A DNA stretch of 64,000 nucleotides from assembly GCA_000733355.1 (NCBI GenBank), contig JNVV01000003.1, positions 124,001-188,000 of the forward strand, written 5' to 3'. The position numbers and the translations under genes are program-made. The DNA is from Falciphora oryzae. Lineage: Eukaryota; Ascomycota; Sordariomycetes; Magnaporthales; Magnaporthaceae. This document shows, one piece after another, positions 12,601 to 23,447 of the stretch (position 1 is its first letter; each line of letters opens with the position of its first letter). The notes under the pieces are model-generated. The model had not been told where the DNA came from, did no database searches, and worked only from the letters and a program-made list of their open reading frames with translations.

Positions 12601-15514
12601 CCAACGCCTCGGGAGCGCTCGTGTCGGAGAACGGAGGCAAAGGCGCGAACAAAGACAAGGGCAACCAGTACGTCATCGCGCTCTGCCGCCGATGCGCTGA
12701 GCTCTGGCGTCGCTACGCGATTCAGTGGGAGGATGTCGACCAGCTTGTCAGCAAGGTGGCCCAGGCTGGCGGCCGGGCCTGGAAGAAGAAGATCGACGAG
12801 GAGCTTCTCAAGGAGATTGTGGCGGCCGAGCAGAGGAGCAAGCACACGACATACAACAGCGGCGCCGAGACGCCGCCCACCAGCACCGCGGCTGCCTCGA
12901 AGCAAGCATCACCGGCCGCACAGGAACCGCCGAAGAAGAAGCTTAAAGTAGTGCCGGCGGAGAAGGAGGTGGAGCAGACAGGCTCCGAATCGGGAAGCAC
13001 ATCTGGCGCGGTGGCGGCTCCGCACCCCAGGAAGAAGGACAAGACGGCAGAGAAGGAAAAGGAGAAAGAGAAGGCGGCGGACAAGGAGAAGGAGAAGGAG
13101 AGGCCGCCGCCGCCGCCGCCGCCCGTTCCCGAGATACCCAAGGCGCGCACGATGCCATGCGCCGTGTGCCGGCAGATGGAGCCGCTGGGCGACCAGCACC
13201 TGTCGTGCAAGGAGTGCCGCATGGCCGTGCACCGCAACTGCTATGGTGTTATCGACAACCGCAACCCTGGGAAGTGGGTGTGTGACATGTGCGCGAACGA
13301 TAGGAGCCCGCACGTCTCCATTGTTAGTGCCCCCGGCATCTTCACCAGCCTGCCCCCGCTTCGCCCCCCTGGCCCCCTGTCACTCCGCCCCCGACCTTGG
13401 TAGCGCCGCATGTGCTGACCCGTATCCCGAACGTCGCCCAGCATTACAAATGCGTCTTGTGCCCTGTCGAGCACACCGAGCATGACTTCGTCGGGCCGCC
13501 CAAGGTCTCGCACAAGAAGCGTACTGAGAAGGACCGCGAGCGCGAGCGCGTCGAGCGTGAGAACGCGGTCAAGGCCGCCGAGTATCACCAGAAGCGCCAG
13601 GAGGAGCTGAACCGGCCGACCAATCCGCGGGAGCCACTCAAGCGCACCGCCGACAACAACTGGGTGCATGTCACCTGCGCCGTGTGGACCCCTGAGGTCA
13701 AGTTTGGGAACGCCAAGGCCCTGGCGCCGAGTGAGGGCATCCCGTCGATTCCGCGGTCGCGCTACACCGAGGCGTGCAAGGCGTGCAAGAAGACGGGCGG
13801 CGCCTGCGTGTCGTGCTCGCACTGCCGCGCTCCGGTACACGTCGAGTGCGCCCACCAGAGCGGCTTCCTGCTCGGCTTCGACATCACCCCTGTGAAGGGC
13901 TCCCGCCGCGACCAACACAACATCGTCACCATCAACGGCGAGAACGGGGTCATGAGCGCCACCATCTGGTGCAAGGAGCATGTTCCGCAAAAGACTATTG
14001 TGCATCAGATGTTTGACGTCGTGGACGAGACGGGCATGAACGCGCTCCAGCTCTACGTGCAGAACTTCAAGCGGGCCGACCTGACCCTCACAGGCTGCGC
14101 ACGGAAGGCCAACCTGATCACGAACGCCGCTCGTATGTCGAACCCGTCGCCGGCCACCGCCGCCGCCGCCGCCTCGAACCGGCGGGCATCGACGACGGCT
14201 GTGGCGCCCCTGTCGGTGTCGACGCACACGCCCAGCCTCGCCAACGGAGACGGCGGCGAGGAAACCGGGGGCTTGCTGACGCCGGGCGGCAAGGTCTGCA
14301 TCACCTGTGGGGTTGACGTCAGCCCCAGGTGGTACCCGATCGACAAGTCGCAAGAACGTGAGCTTACTAACGGCCACCACGGCAATCTCGGCGAGGAGGC
14401 ACAGAAGTTTGTCGAGCAGCGTAACTTCCAGTGCCACAAGTGCAAGAAGCTAGACAAGCAGCCGAGGTCACATGCGCAGGCACAGGCACAAGCGCAGATG
14501 GCATCGGAGCAGCCCCCAGCACGGAATCATGCCCACGCTGGCGTGCCCCCGATGGCTACTGGGCCTGCCGCCGCACCCGTCACCCTCGAGCGTGGCCCCC
14601 CGCCAGGACCGCCGCCGGCGGGCCACCCTGAGCCGGTCGATCCGCTCCCCAGGGTTACCCCGCCGCTTACCAGCCCGCGTGCACCAGGGCTCGAGCAGGC
14701 CCCATCCAGGCTGAGCGCGTACAGCTGGCCGACGCCTCTACAGCCACCCCACCAGGCCGGCATAGTTCAGCCCCCTGGCTCCGTGCCACCGCATGTGCCA
14801 GCCCCAGCCCCGCCGATGCAGGCACACCCTCTTCAGCCTCCTCCGATAGCGCCGCCGCCTCTGCCCCACGGCATGCCGGGCCGGGGAGCACCGCAGGCGA
14901 CTCAACCTCCAGGGCCCGGGCCTGTGGCTCCGCCATCGGCTCATCCCTACCAGCCGCCGCAGCCGCCGGCCCCAGCGCCATCGTCCTACGCGGACTGGCA
15001 TCGCACGACGCACCATCCGTCGCCGATCCAACAGCCCATGAACGGCGGGCCCTCTCACCCGGGAATATCACCAGTCTCGTCCAGCCCAATCCCGCCGCTT
15101 ATGCCGCCGACCCTTCGGCCGCCTCCTCTCAACAGCATGTCGCACCCGCCGCCCCCGCCCCAGCATGGATCCTTGATGAATGGCCACATGGCACAGCCGC
15201 ATGCCATGGTCAACGGTGTCCCGCCGTCTCGGCGTCTGAGCGGTCCGCCGCCGTCTGCGGGCCCGGGACCGTACATGCAGTCGTACCCTCACCCACCACA
15301 CCATCCTCCGCCGTCTCATGGCCACATGACCAACGGCATGGCCCATCCGCGTATTGAGCATTCATTCGCGCAGGTGCTCAACCCACAACGCGCTCCGTAC
15401 CCGCCCCACGGAAGCCCTCCGGTCTCAAGAGAGCCACCGGCGCCGAGTCGCCCGGAAGGCCGGCTGGCAACTGGGGCAAGCGCCAGCCCCTCGCTTCGGA
15501 ATCTATTGTCTTGA
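9690..15514 (+). CDS. snt2: SNT2/SntB-type chromatin reader (BAH, PHD, SANT, GATA-like, PHD, extended PHD)
   Basis: Four exons: 9690-10560, 10790-11279, 11363-13322, 13442-15514, 1797 residues. Order: Ala/Ser-rich N-terminus; BAH domain (about 291-445, DHVYLVCEPPGEPYYLARI); PHD finger spanning the second intron (CKRCSGYC, then CAVCQNTYHMNC); an ELM2-like stretch; SANT (about 746-806, VKKFEEGVAKFG); a GATA-like finger (about 851-915, CKFCNTKHSRQWRR and CRRCAELWRRY); PHD (about 1052-1103, CAVCRQMEPLG); extended PHD (about 1108-1320, CVLCPVEHTE to WCKEH); a further CxxC...CxxC unit (about 1394-1440); and a Pro-rich tail of about 360 residues. This is the yeast Snt2 and Aspergillus/Epichloe SntB architecture: a histone H3 reader working with Ecm5/Rpd3-type deacetylase, known to influence development, stress response and secondary metabolism in fungi. 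The ATG at 9690 is the first in frame; the junctions keep all zinc-ligand patterns intact. Confidence 0.93.
10111..10140 (+). repeat. GCC trinucleotide run coding poly-alanine
   Basis: Nine consecutive GCC codons inside exon 1 of the SNT2-like gene, with further Ala runs at about 10140-10170 and 10285-10310. The N-terminal region is low complexity, so its length may vary between strains. Confidence 0.8.
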
Positions 15515-16370
15515 AAGGAGCACTCCAGATGTGTTTCATGGCGGATTCACCTGTTCGCAGGTGCTCTCGAAGTCCGTACCTTATCATCTCCGTGCCGATC
15601 ATCACCCGCGACTGTTCCAGGCATGGAGATTATCCCTGTTGCATAAGCTACAGCTCGTTGTATTCTGTATAATCTACCAGTTTCTTTTCTTTCTTTTTTT
15701 TTTTCTTTCTTTGTTTCATCTTTGCATTCCGCTTGCTTTAGACCCTGTTTTCGGCATCAGCCATTGTTTAGGGTGCCTATCACCCCAGGGGGACTGGCTT
15801 ACACAAACACCAAAAATGGTCGGTCATTAGAAGGGGCATTATCATGGCGGCAAACGGAGTCCGGCTTTGCTTTGAACGACGAGGCGCTGCCTTTTCTAGG
15901 GCACGGTATGTGCCCCAAGGGGTAAAAAGTGTATGGGTGGTTTCGTTGGTTTTCTGCGGTCGAGTATAGATCTACCACTCTGTTGGCTTCCCTGTCTCCC
16001 CTGCCTCTTCTCGTAAAGATTCCTGGCCACTCGGCCTATGGAACACGCCGATGGGCAGCGCGGAAGGGTGAACAGGCCGTACGAGATAATTTAACTAGCA
16101 ATTGATGTTTCTGAATATCCAAATGTCAAACGTGAAGGGGACGTCAGTGGTCGTTTGTCAGGGGCTCCAGGTTCGGCCCTGGGCTCCGAAGCGCCGACCA
16201 ACGGGGACGATACGGCGGGGCTAGGTATTATCAGCAGATACCCCTCCGCCCCTCTAGTGCCTCATAAGGAGTCCAGGCACATTGATGTATCTATCTAGGT
16301 CCTTCTCTATATCTATTAGAAGCAGCTCAAAAAATACCTCTCAACATTGGCTGCTTGAGATATAGACCCA
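15515..16370. other. Intergenic: SNT2-like 3' flank and cytosine deaminase promoter
   Basis: No coding frame seen. Contains a T-rich stretch at about 15680-15715 that probably lies in the 3' untranslated region of the upstream gene. The last 100 bases before 16371 are AT-richer and are the likely core promoter of the deaminase gene. Confidence 0.5.
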
Positions 16371-17405
16371 ATGGACGACGCCAAGTTCTACGCAATCGCC
16401 CTGGAGGAGGCCCGCAAGGGCTTTGATGAGGGAGGGATTCCGGTAAGGCGAAACCGGAGCACTCACAGCGCTATACGTCCACTAACGCGCTTCCCTAGAT
16501 CGGAGCAGCACTCGTGTCGAGCGACGGAAAGCTCCTTGGTCGCGGCCGGAATCTACGAGTGCAGCAGGGCTCCGCGATCCACCACGTAAGTCGCTCGAGG
16601 GCACCCGTCTCGTTCGCGACGAAAAAGATGGCACCCCGTTACTTCAATTCTTTTCCTGTCTAGTATCTTTCCTACTCTTATATCATTTATTATCTGTACC
16701 TCTTTTCTGGCGGTGGCGGGCAGGTGAGACCTAAGGTGCTGCCTTTTTTTTTTGTCGTGGACGAACCCGTGTCTCAAATCGATGTCGTGCCATTTAGTGC
16801 CCGATGCTGACTACCGAAATTTTACGACAGGGCGAGACGTCTGCCCTGGCGAACTCGGGGAGGTTGCCGGCATCGGCATACAAGGGCAAGTGAAAAGTGT
16901 GGGCTGGTCTGGCCAATCTGTGGCAGCCAGGTGCATGTTCTTGTGGACGGGGCCCTCTGACCAGCATCCATTTGCTCCTACCCTGCAGGCAGTACCATGT
17001 ACACGACTTTGTCGCCATGTGATATGTGTAAGTGCTCAACTACCCCATCTATGGCTGGCGTAGTCACGGCTTGAGGCTGTAGACTGATTGTAACGGCTGG
17101 AATCACAAATACAAGGCACGGGAGCCTGCCTCTTATACGGAATCGGCCGTGTAGTCATTGGCGAGAACAAGACGTTCCTGGGCGGAGAGGCCTACCTGAA
17201 GCAACGAGGAGTCGAGGTGGTGGTCTTGGACGATGCGGAAAGCAGGGGCCTCATGGAAGGCTTCATCGAAAAGCACCCGGAGCTATGGTTAGTCTATCGA
17301 TCCGCCGGCCTCGGCATGCATGACGTGCGATGATGAAACTCAAAAGTTTCGTGAGACAGGAACGAGGATATCGGAGTCGAGAAGCGAGTCCACACAAAGG
17401 AGTGA
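16371..17405 (+). CDS. fcy1: Cytosine deaminase (Fcy1 type)
   Basis: Zinc enzyme converting cytosine to uracil in pyrimidine salvage, and activating 5-fluorocytosine; cytosolic. Six exons: 16371-16442, 16499-16585, 16831-16885 (or 16889), 16989 (or 16993)-17027, 17116-17287, 17360-17405; 156 residues, close to the 158 of yeast Fcy1. Zinc and catalytic motifs are split by introns: the His and Glu of H-G-E-T fall across the second intron (AIHH then GETSALANSG), and SPCDMCTGA spans the fourth. The family signature YTTLSPCDMC and the C-terminal NEDIG (yeast FEDIG) are present. The third intron can be read either as a GC-AG intron or as a GT-AG intron using an acceptor 4 bases further on; the protein differs at one residue (KGST or KGNT). 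The assignment rests on near-continuous resemblance to Fcy1. Confidence 0.92.
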
Positions 17406-18941
17406 TGAATGGATAGGCGCCCAGAGCGGCAGGGGGAGAAAATAGTGGCTGCCTCCATGCTACCCATTGATCCATATTGAAAAAAAAAAAAAAAAAAAAA
17501 AAAATTGGTTCCCAAAGGCTACATAGGTAGTGGTAGGGCGCAACCGCGATCGGAAGGTGGATGCTTCGACAAAAGACTAGCAGATTCGTCGCACGTGTCT
17601 ACTGCTACCAATCCTGGAGCCATTTCACATTGACCGCTCCGGCAGGTTTCAAAGCATGGAGGCCCGTGGCGCAAAATTGCCTGTGCCGTCCGCCTGCTTC
17701 GCTGCCTGTCTGTCTGCCTGCCCGAATGATGTCTGTCGGCCGCCAACAATAACGAGGGAGCCCGACGTTGCCTTGGGTCCTTGACGGTCGTGCCCCTTTT
17801 GGTAGGTGGGGCTAGGGTGCATCTTTCGTAGGCTGACAGGGAGGGGCGGCCAGCCAAGGGCGGATCCGGGCGGCTCCACGGGCAACGAGGGATGGACGGA
17901 CCCGTCAAGTGCAGGGCAAAAAGTTACTGCAGTACTTGGGGGGCCGCCGCCTGCTCGCTGTGGCGCACCCAGCGAATGCTCTAGAAATCTAGAAATGGAA
18001 CCCTGCGGGGACCCTGGCCCGGGTAGCGCCATAACACCACCAGCCACATCCAAGATATTCCATTGCATTCCACGGTTTCCCTTCGGAGGGGCTGATTTGA
18101 CAGGGGTCCGAGCCGCGGGATGCATGGTCTTTGGTGGGTTGGGGATTTGCTTTCCGCAGTCCTCAAAATCTCATCAGCCTCCTGCACCAAGGTAGCGCAA
18201 ACAGCGAGCCAGCCCAAGCCAAAATTTCAAAGAAAAAAATCCAGATAATTTTGTTAGATTCTTCCCACGACTACATTCTCGTCCGGGACAGGCACACCTA
18301 GAGACCATCCGCAACGACAGTCATCTTCCTCGAACAACGAGCGCGGCTTCGTGACACTACCACCCTCCGACATATCCGCTGTGACAAAGCCCTGGTACGT
18401 ACTACAAACACAGTTTGCAGACTGTTGTTATTGAGGTCGGCACCCATTCACGCTGCGACGATCCTCCTGACTGCCCCTTCCATTTCCCTCTTTTTTTTTT
18501 TTCTTCTCTCTTCTCCTCCCACCCGTCGTCGTGCCTTATCTCCGCTGCGCCTGGTGGGCAAGCCCAAAGTACCTTCAGCCCGCGAACTTTGTCATTACGG
18601 CGGCAGCCTCGGAGGCTGGGCGCTACCTTACTCGCTGAGAAACTCTTTGCGCCTCTTCTCTGTCGGACCTCCGTTCTCTCACATTCGGCATTCTTCTACC
18701 GAGTATATGCTTACGCCCTGAGCGCATGACTGTCCAGACTCCTCCCCTCGTCCTCGACCGGAGTTCTTCACCGGTACCATTAAAGCTCGCTCTCCCGGTC
18801 CCTGAACCAAGTCCGCAGAATCTCCGCGACGACTGCAAGCGACTCGTATAGTCCTCGAGACGCAGCCCTCGGCCTTGAGGCGCACACATCAAGGTCCCGT
18901 TATAACGACCACGTTCCCACCTTGGAGATATAATAGTCAAG
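17406..18941. other. Intergenic: deaminase 3' flank and Hsp40 promoter
   Basis: No gene recognised. Carries a 25-base poly(A) run at 17480-17504, a tandem CTAGAAAT pair at about 17981-17996, and pyrimidine-rich sequence at about 18480-18720 that probably belongs to the promoter and leader of the Ydj1-type gene. I see no canonical three-unit heat-shock element. Confidence 0.5.
17480..17504 (+). repeat. Poly(A) homopolymer, 25 bases
   Basis: Uninterrupted run of A about 75 bases after the cytosine deaminase stop codon. Likely a slippage-prone tract in the 3' flank. Confidence 0.9.
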
Positions 18942-20460
18942 ATGGTCAAGGAATCGAAGCTTTACGATGTGCTGGGGGTATGTGTCTTCGAAATGCCCCG
19001 CACATGCCGTCTCTCGGGAAGGTAGCCATGCGCTAACAGTATTGCTAGGTCGCCCCAACTGCCACGGAGCAGGAGTTGAAGAAGGCCTACAAGACGGGTG
19101 CCCTGAAGTACCATCCTGGTATGCTCACCACCACCCCTCATGCTGTCGCCCACCGCGATTCACCATGTACCCCACGAGCTTGAACTGACCCCACGGATAG
19201 ACAAGAACGCACACAACCCGGCGGCTGAGGACAAGTTCAAGGAGATTTCGCACGCGTACGAGGTCTTGAGCGACTCACAGAAGCGCCAGATCTACGACCA
19301 ATATGGCGAGGCCGGCCTTGAGGGCGGTGCCGGCGGCGGCGGCGGCATGGCTGCCGAGGACCTGTTTGCGCAGTTCTTCGGCGGCGGCGGCGGCTTCGGT
19401 GGCGGTCTCGGCGGCATGTTTGGCGGCGGTGGCGCGAGTCGCGGCCCGCCCAAAGCGCGCACCATTCACCACACGCATAAGGTCTCATTGGAGGACATCT
19501 ACCGCGGCAAGATCTCTAAGCTGGCTCTGCAGCGCTCCATCATCTGCAGTAAGTGCGAAGGCCGCGGTGGTAAGGAGGGCGCCGTGCGTCGCTGCCACGG
19601 CTGTGACGGCCATGGTGTGAAGCACATGATGCGCCAGATGGGCCCCATGATCCAGCGCTTCCAGACTGCCTGCCCCGACTGCAACGGCGAGGGCGAGATC
19701 ATCAACCAGAAGGACCGGTGCAAGCAGTGCAACGGCAAGAAGACGGTAGTCGACCGCAAGGTTCTACACGTCCATGTTGACCGGGGTGTCAAGAGCGGAA
19801 CCCGCATCGATTTCAAGGGCGAGGGCGACCAGGCCCCCGGAATCCAGGCCGGCGACGTCGTTTTCGAGATCGAGCAGAAACCCCACCCGCGCTTCACCCG
19901 CAAAGAGGACGACCTGCTGTACGCGTGCGAGATCGAGCTCGTCACTGCACTTGCTGGCGGCACTATATATGTCGAGCATCTCGACGATAGGTGGCTGAGC
20001 ATCGATGTTCTCCCGGGCGAGGCAATTCATCCTAGTGAGCTTACCCCTTGGACATTTCCCCTTATTGTCTCCCTCTCTGCGGAGCCGATAAATGGGGTGT
20101 CTGCCGAGTGCCTTTGTTGACGTGATTTGGTCATGAATAGATGCCGTCAAGATGGTTCGTGGACAGGGCATGCCTTCGTTCCGCCATCACGACTTCGGAA
20201 ACCTGTACATTCAGTTCAGCGTCAAGTTCCCCGAGAAGGGCTGGACGACCAAAGACGAGGACTTCGAGGCGCTGCGCAAGATACTGCCCTCGCCGGCAGT
20301 TCAGAACGTCCCGCCGGCCGACGCCATGACCGAGCCCGCGGATCTGGACGACCCCGATACTCAAGCCGGCGCCAGGGCCTTCGGTGGCGCCAGCGCCGAC
20401 GATGACGATGACGAAGAAGGCCACCAGCACGGAGAGAGGGTCCAGTGCGCTTCGCAGTAA
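18942..20460 (+). CDS. ydj1: Type I Hsp40/DnaJ co-chaperone, Ydj1 (Mas5) orthologue
   Basis: Stimulates Hsp70 ATPase and delivers unfolded clients; cytosolic and bound to ER and mitochondrial surfaces through a lipid. Four exons: 18942-18977, 19049-19118, 19201-20034, 20141-20460; 419 residues. The J domain occupies about residues 1-70 with the HPD motif across the second intron (KYHP then DKN), followed by a Gly/Phe-rich linker (about 78-110). The zinc region has four CxxCxGxG-type repeats: [32 protein letters not shown], the last with the same deviation as yeast Ydj1. The protein ends in CASQ, a farnesylation CaaX box identical to that of Ydj1. Length and domain order match the family fully. 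Transcribed in the same direction as the two upstream genes, with a 1.5 kb gap in front. Confidence 0.96.
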
Positions 20461-21117
20461 ACCAGTTGCGCGTTTTTAAGGACTTTCGAGTCCGATACAC
20501 GAGCGCAGTGACTCCCAGGGAGGTTGATTCCTTGCTTGCCGCAATCGCGGGAAGCACGGGAAACAGAGTGACACCCGCAAACTGAGCATCATGCAACATG
20601 GCGCGGCTCGACTCGCAAGGCCAAGACACACCTGCACTGCATCCCGCTCTGTAGAGCCCGCAATGCCTATGAAGCCTACCGACAAGCACCGCAGTGATGC
20701 ATGTCGGTGTTGGGCTGGTATGAATCACACTGATCACGACTGGGGATGGGTATTTTTGGGTTGGGTCCGGTTTGATTCCTAGAGGCTCGCTAGGTCATGT
20801 GGGTGCCATAGTCGCACATGTCTTGGTTGAGGCCCGTTTAAGGAGGCTTGTTTCCTTCTTTTTTTCACTTCGTCTTCTTTATTTTCCTTCGTCGTCCCAT
20901 AAACGCTTTTTTGTTCATCCGGCTGGCGGCGTTAAAAGGCATAGAGGGAGAGAGAGAGAGAGAGAGAAGGCATTCAAGGCATCTGCTTCCTTTTACTAAT
21001 CTTGCTGTTGAGTGAGACGCTATCGCTACAGAAGTTGGTGCACACGTGTACTTATTTCTCAGGGAACATGACCTTTTTTATTCATCATCGTTGATTCTGA
21101 TCCTCTGACCTTCCTCG
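20461..21117. other. Convergent intergenic region (3' flanks of YDJ1 and TRM82)
   Basis: 3' ends of two converging genes. No coding frame. Contains T-rich sequence at about 20850-20890 and a GA microsatellite at about 20944-20968. Confidence 0.5.
20944..20968. repeat. GA dinucleotide microsatellite
   Basis: About ten tandem GA units in the convergent 3' region. Confidence 0.85.
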
Positions 21118-22947
21118 CTAATCCATATCTGCGTTCTCGTCGGAGGGAGCTTTACGTAGGCTCTCAATGGTGTATAACGCCGCCTCCAGCTCGTCCCACA
21201 GGAGGTCCTCCTTTTCGTCTCTGCTTGCTGCCGCGAGAGAGCTGGGTTGCAAAGAGAGGTCCGATGTGACCCATTCATCCCCATCACCTCGTTGGACGAC
21301 GCAAAGAGGCTCGGCTGTGGTTTCCAGATCCCCGGCCGAGGCTGAAAGATCCAACGTCACAATGATGGCAGATTGGCCATCAGTATGCATGACCCTGAAG
21401 TCAAGCGGGTTACCGTGAAGGGGAACGCTCTGTGTATAACGGAGCGCGCCCTGAGAGGCGAGCTCGAATAAATACAATGCGGGCACACTAGAAGTCATTA
21501 GTACAGATTGACCGAGGGCATCGACTTGGAATATTCGTGACCTACCGTTCACACGCGACGACCACCACGCAGAGGCCGTCTCCCTTCGGGTTTTTGGCCG
21601 TGAAGGAGCGGATCCGCGAGACGGCCACGGTGGGCGCCTCAGAGCAGATCTCCTTAACATGGTCTAGCAGACCTGCCCTCGAGAGCAGCGCGCCCTGCAG
21701 CCAGTCCCAAACGAAGAGCTCCGGGTCTCCACCGCCGGAGACGAGGAGCCGTGGGTGGTTACTGGGGACGCAGAGCTCGCTTATGAACTCTTGGTGGCCG
21801 AGGCAGAAGGCCTCGATGATGTGGGCCTGCGGGATCCCGCGCGAGACGCGGATGTGCTCGTCCCGGTCCGCCGTGAGTATGTACGGCTTCCCGTCGGCTT
21901 CGTGCGAGGCCAGCGCGACTGAGGTGAGCATGGACACGTGGCCCAGCAGCAAACTGTGCTCAAAGGTTGGAGCCGCGGCCGCGGATGCCTCGTCCGCCTC
22001 CTTTTTCTGCCGCCTCTGCTGTTCCAGGTGCAGTTTCTGGCTGGCCAGGGCCCTGAGGTTCCTGGCTGAGTGGACGGTGGTCTCATCCGCTTGTGGCCTG
22101 AATGGCGAGCGGGTGCCTGGGGCAGGAGTGCTCTGGCCCGGGGTCATCGGGGACGCGGAGGGGTCGGTCTCCTTCTGGATGAGCGGGACCGAGTAAACGT
22201 CCCCGAACTTGTCTCCTGAGATGATTGTCTCGTTGTCTGCAGTGATGACGACCGAGGAGGGCCTCTTGGGCATGACTCTATGGCATGGATGAGCTTGGGT
22301 GCGTTGAAACAGGGGCAAAGTTAAGGATACAGAGACTCAAAGGGACCAAAAGTTCCACAGCAAAGCCTAGCTCCGGCAACTCACCGTTTGCTGAGCTCTT
22401 TCAGTGTCCCGTTGCCATCGTGCTCAAACGTCCACAAGGTCTTGTCGCTCCCGGTGACAGCCACTAGGTGCCGGCCGTCCGACGTGGCCTCGAGTATCGT
22501 GACCCAGGGGCGGTCCGTCGGATGCGAAGACGCCGCCACCTTGGCGCCCTTTTTCTTCCTGCCCTGTTGCCCAGAGCCTTCCTCGGCCGCCGGCCCATTC
22601 TCTGTTGTGGCCGAACCAGGAGTATCAGCGGCGCCGGCACTGCCCGGGGTCTCGTCCGGGCCTGCAGCCAGCTTCACCCGCTTAGACGGGCGGTCCGCCT
22701 CCTCACCATCAGCTGACCCAATCAGGGGCGTCTCGGACTGGGCCACGCCGGCATCGGGCTTCGCAGCTGTGTCGGGCGCCGCCGAGGGGGCAGATTCTGA
22801 GTCCTTCTTCTGGCTAGCCAGGGCAGGGTGACTCCATGTGCCGAGGTGCGCTCGGCTTTTGGTGTTAAAAGCGTGAATGCTTCCTCCCTGGGCACAGAAG
22901 ACAACCTCGCCGCACACGTTGAGACGCTGGTACGGGAGGGACACCAT
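21118..22947 (-). CDS. trm82: Trm82/WDR4-type WD subunit of tRNA (guanine-N7) methyltransferase
   Basis: Non-catalytic WD40 partner of Trm8, needed for m7G46 methylation of tRNA variable loops; nuclear. Exons 22947-22385, 22277-21546, 21487-21118 give 554 residues. Family marks include PYQRLNVCGEVVFCAQGG at the N-terminus, ITADNETIISGDKFGDVY, LTADRDEHIRVSRGIPQ, and LVSGGGDPELFVWDWLQG. Two long Ala/Ser/Lys-rich inserts, near residues 50-130 and in the second exon, make it longer than the 444-residue yeast protein. I chose the ATG at 22947 because the conserved N-terminus starts right after it. A further ATG at 23163 opens a short frame that would need an extra intron. The gene is divergent from the P0 gene, with 500 bases between the two start codons. 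Confidence 0.9.
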
Positions 22948-23447
22948 TTTGGTAGAAAACAAAGCCGCGTCACCTCAACCGTTATCGTGGACTGGTCAAT
23001 GCAGTCCGGAGAGTTCGATGGCGGCCAGGAACGACGGGAGTCGCGGACCTGGATATGCGCCTCCTGGGCAAATTTGATATCACATGACTCAGCGTGTGGT
23101 TGACGGGCAAAAGATTTGCTCCAGCGGATCGTCGAATTGAGTTGAGCTGTTGCTCGCCGCCATGGTGGTTTTGAGTTGAGGCTTGAGCACCCCACCGAAG
23201 CACGGACCGGCCTCACTGGACAGATGGGGCTGGTCCGAAAACGGACTAGCGTTTCCAAACCCTACTGGGGCACACAGCAATTGGCAGCGCAAATACTTCG
23301 TCCTCTGCGGTTGGAAATTTTCGTTTCTCCTCCTTTTGCAACTCACAACGCGACAAAAGGAAAACGCCGGTTTCCTTGCTCTTCTCTTTCCACCATCACA
23401 AAAACCTCTTCGCCCTTAAACATCCTGCCTTCATAAAATAAGAAGAT
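22948..23447. promoter_or_regulatory. Bidirectional promoter interval, TRM82 / RPP0
   Basis: 500 bases separate the two divergent start codons. Toward the P0 gene the sequence is pyrimidine-rich (about 23320-23400), as expected at highly expressed fungal ribosomal protein genes. An AAACCCTA element, similar to telo-box-like motifs, sits at 23257-23264. The functional role of that element is a guess. Confidence 0.45.

Noticed and set aside
13241..14437. 398-codon minus-strand frame
   Set aside because: Antisense shadow of the SNT2-like coding exons, whose zinc-finger motifs are unmistakable on the + strand.
17981..18000. Possible heat-shock element (repeated CTAGAAAT) upstream of the Hsp40 gene
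   Set aside because: Spacing of the GAA units does not fit nGAAn repeats or the known gapped forms, and it is about 950 bases from the start codon.
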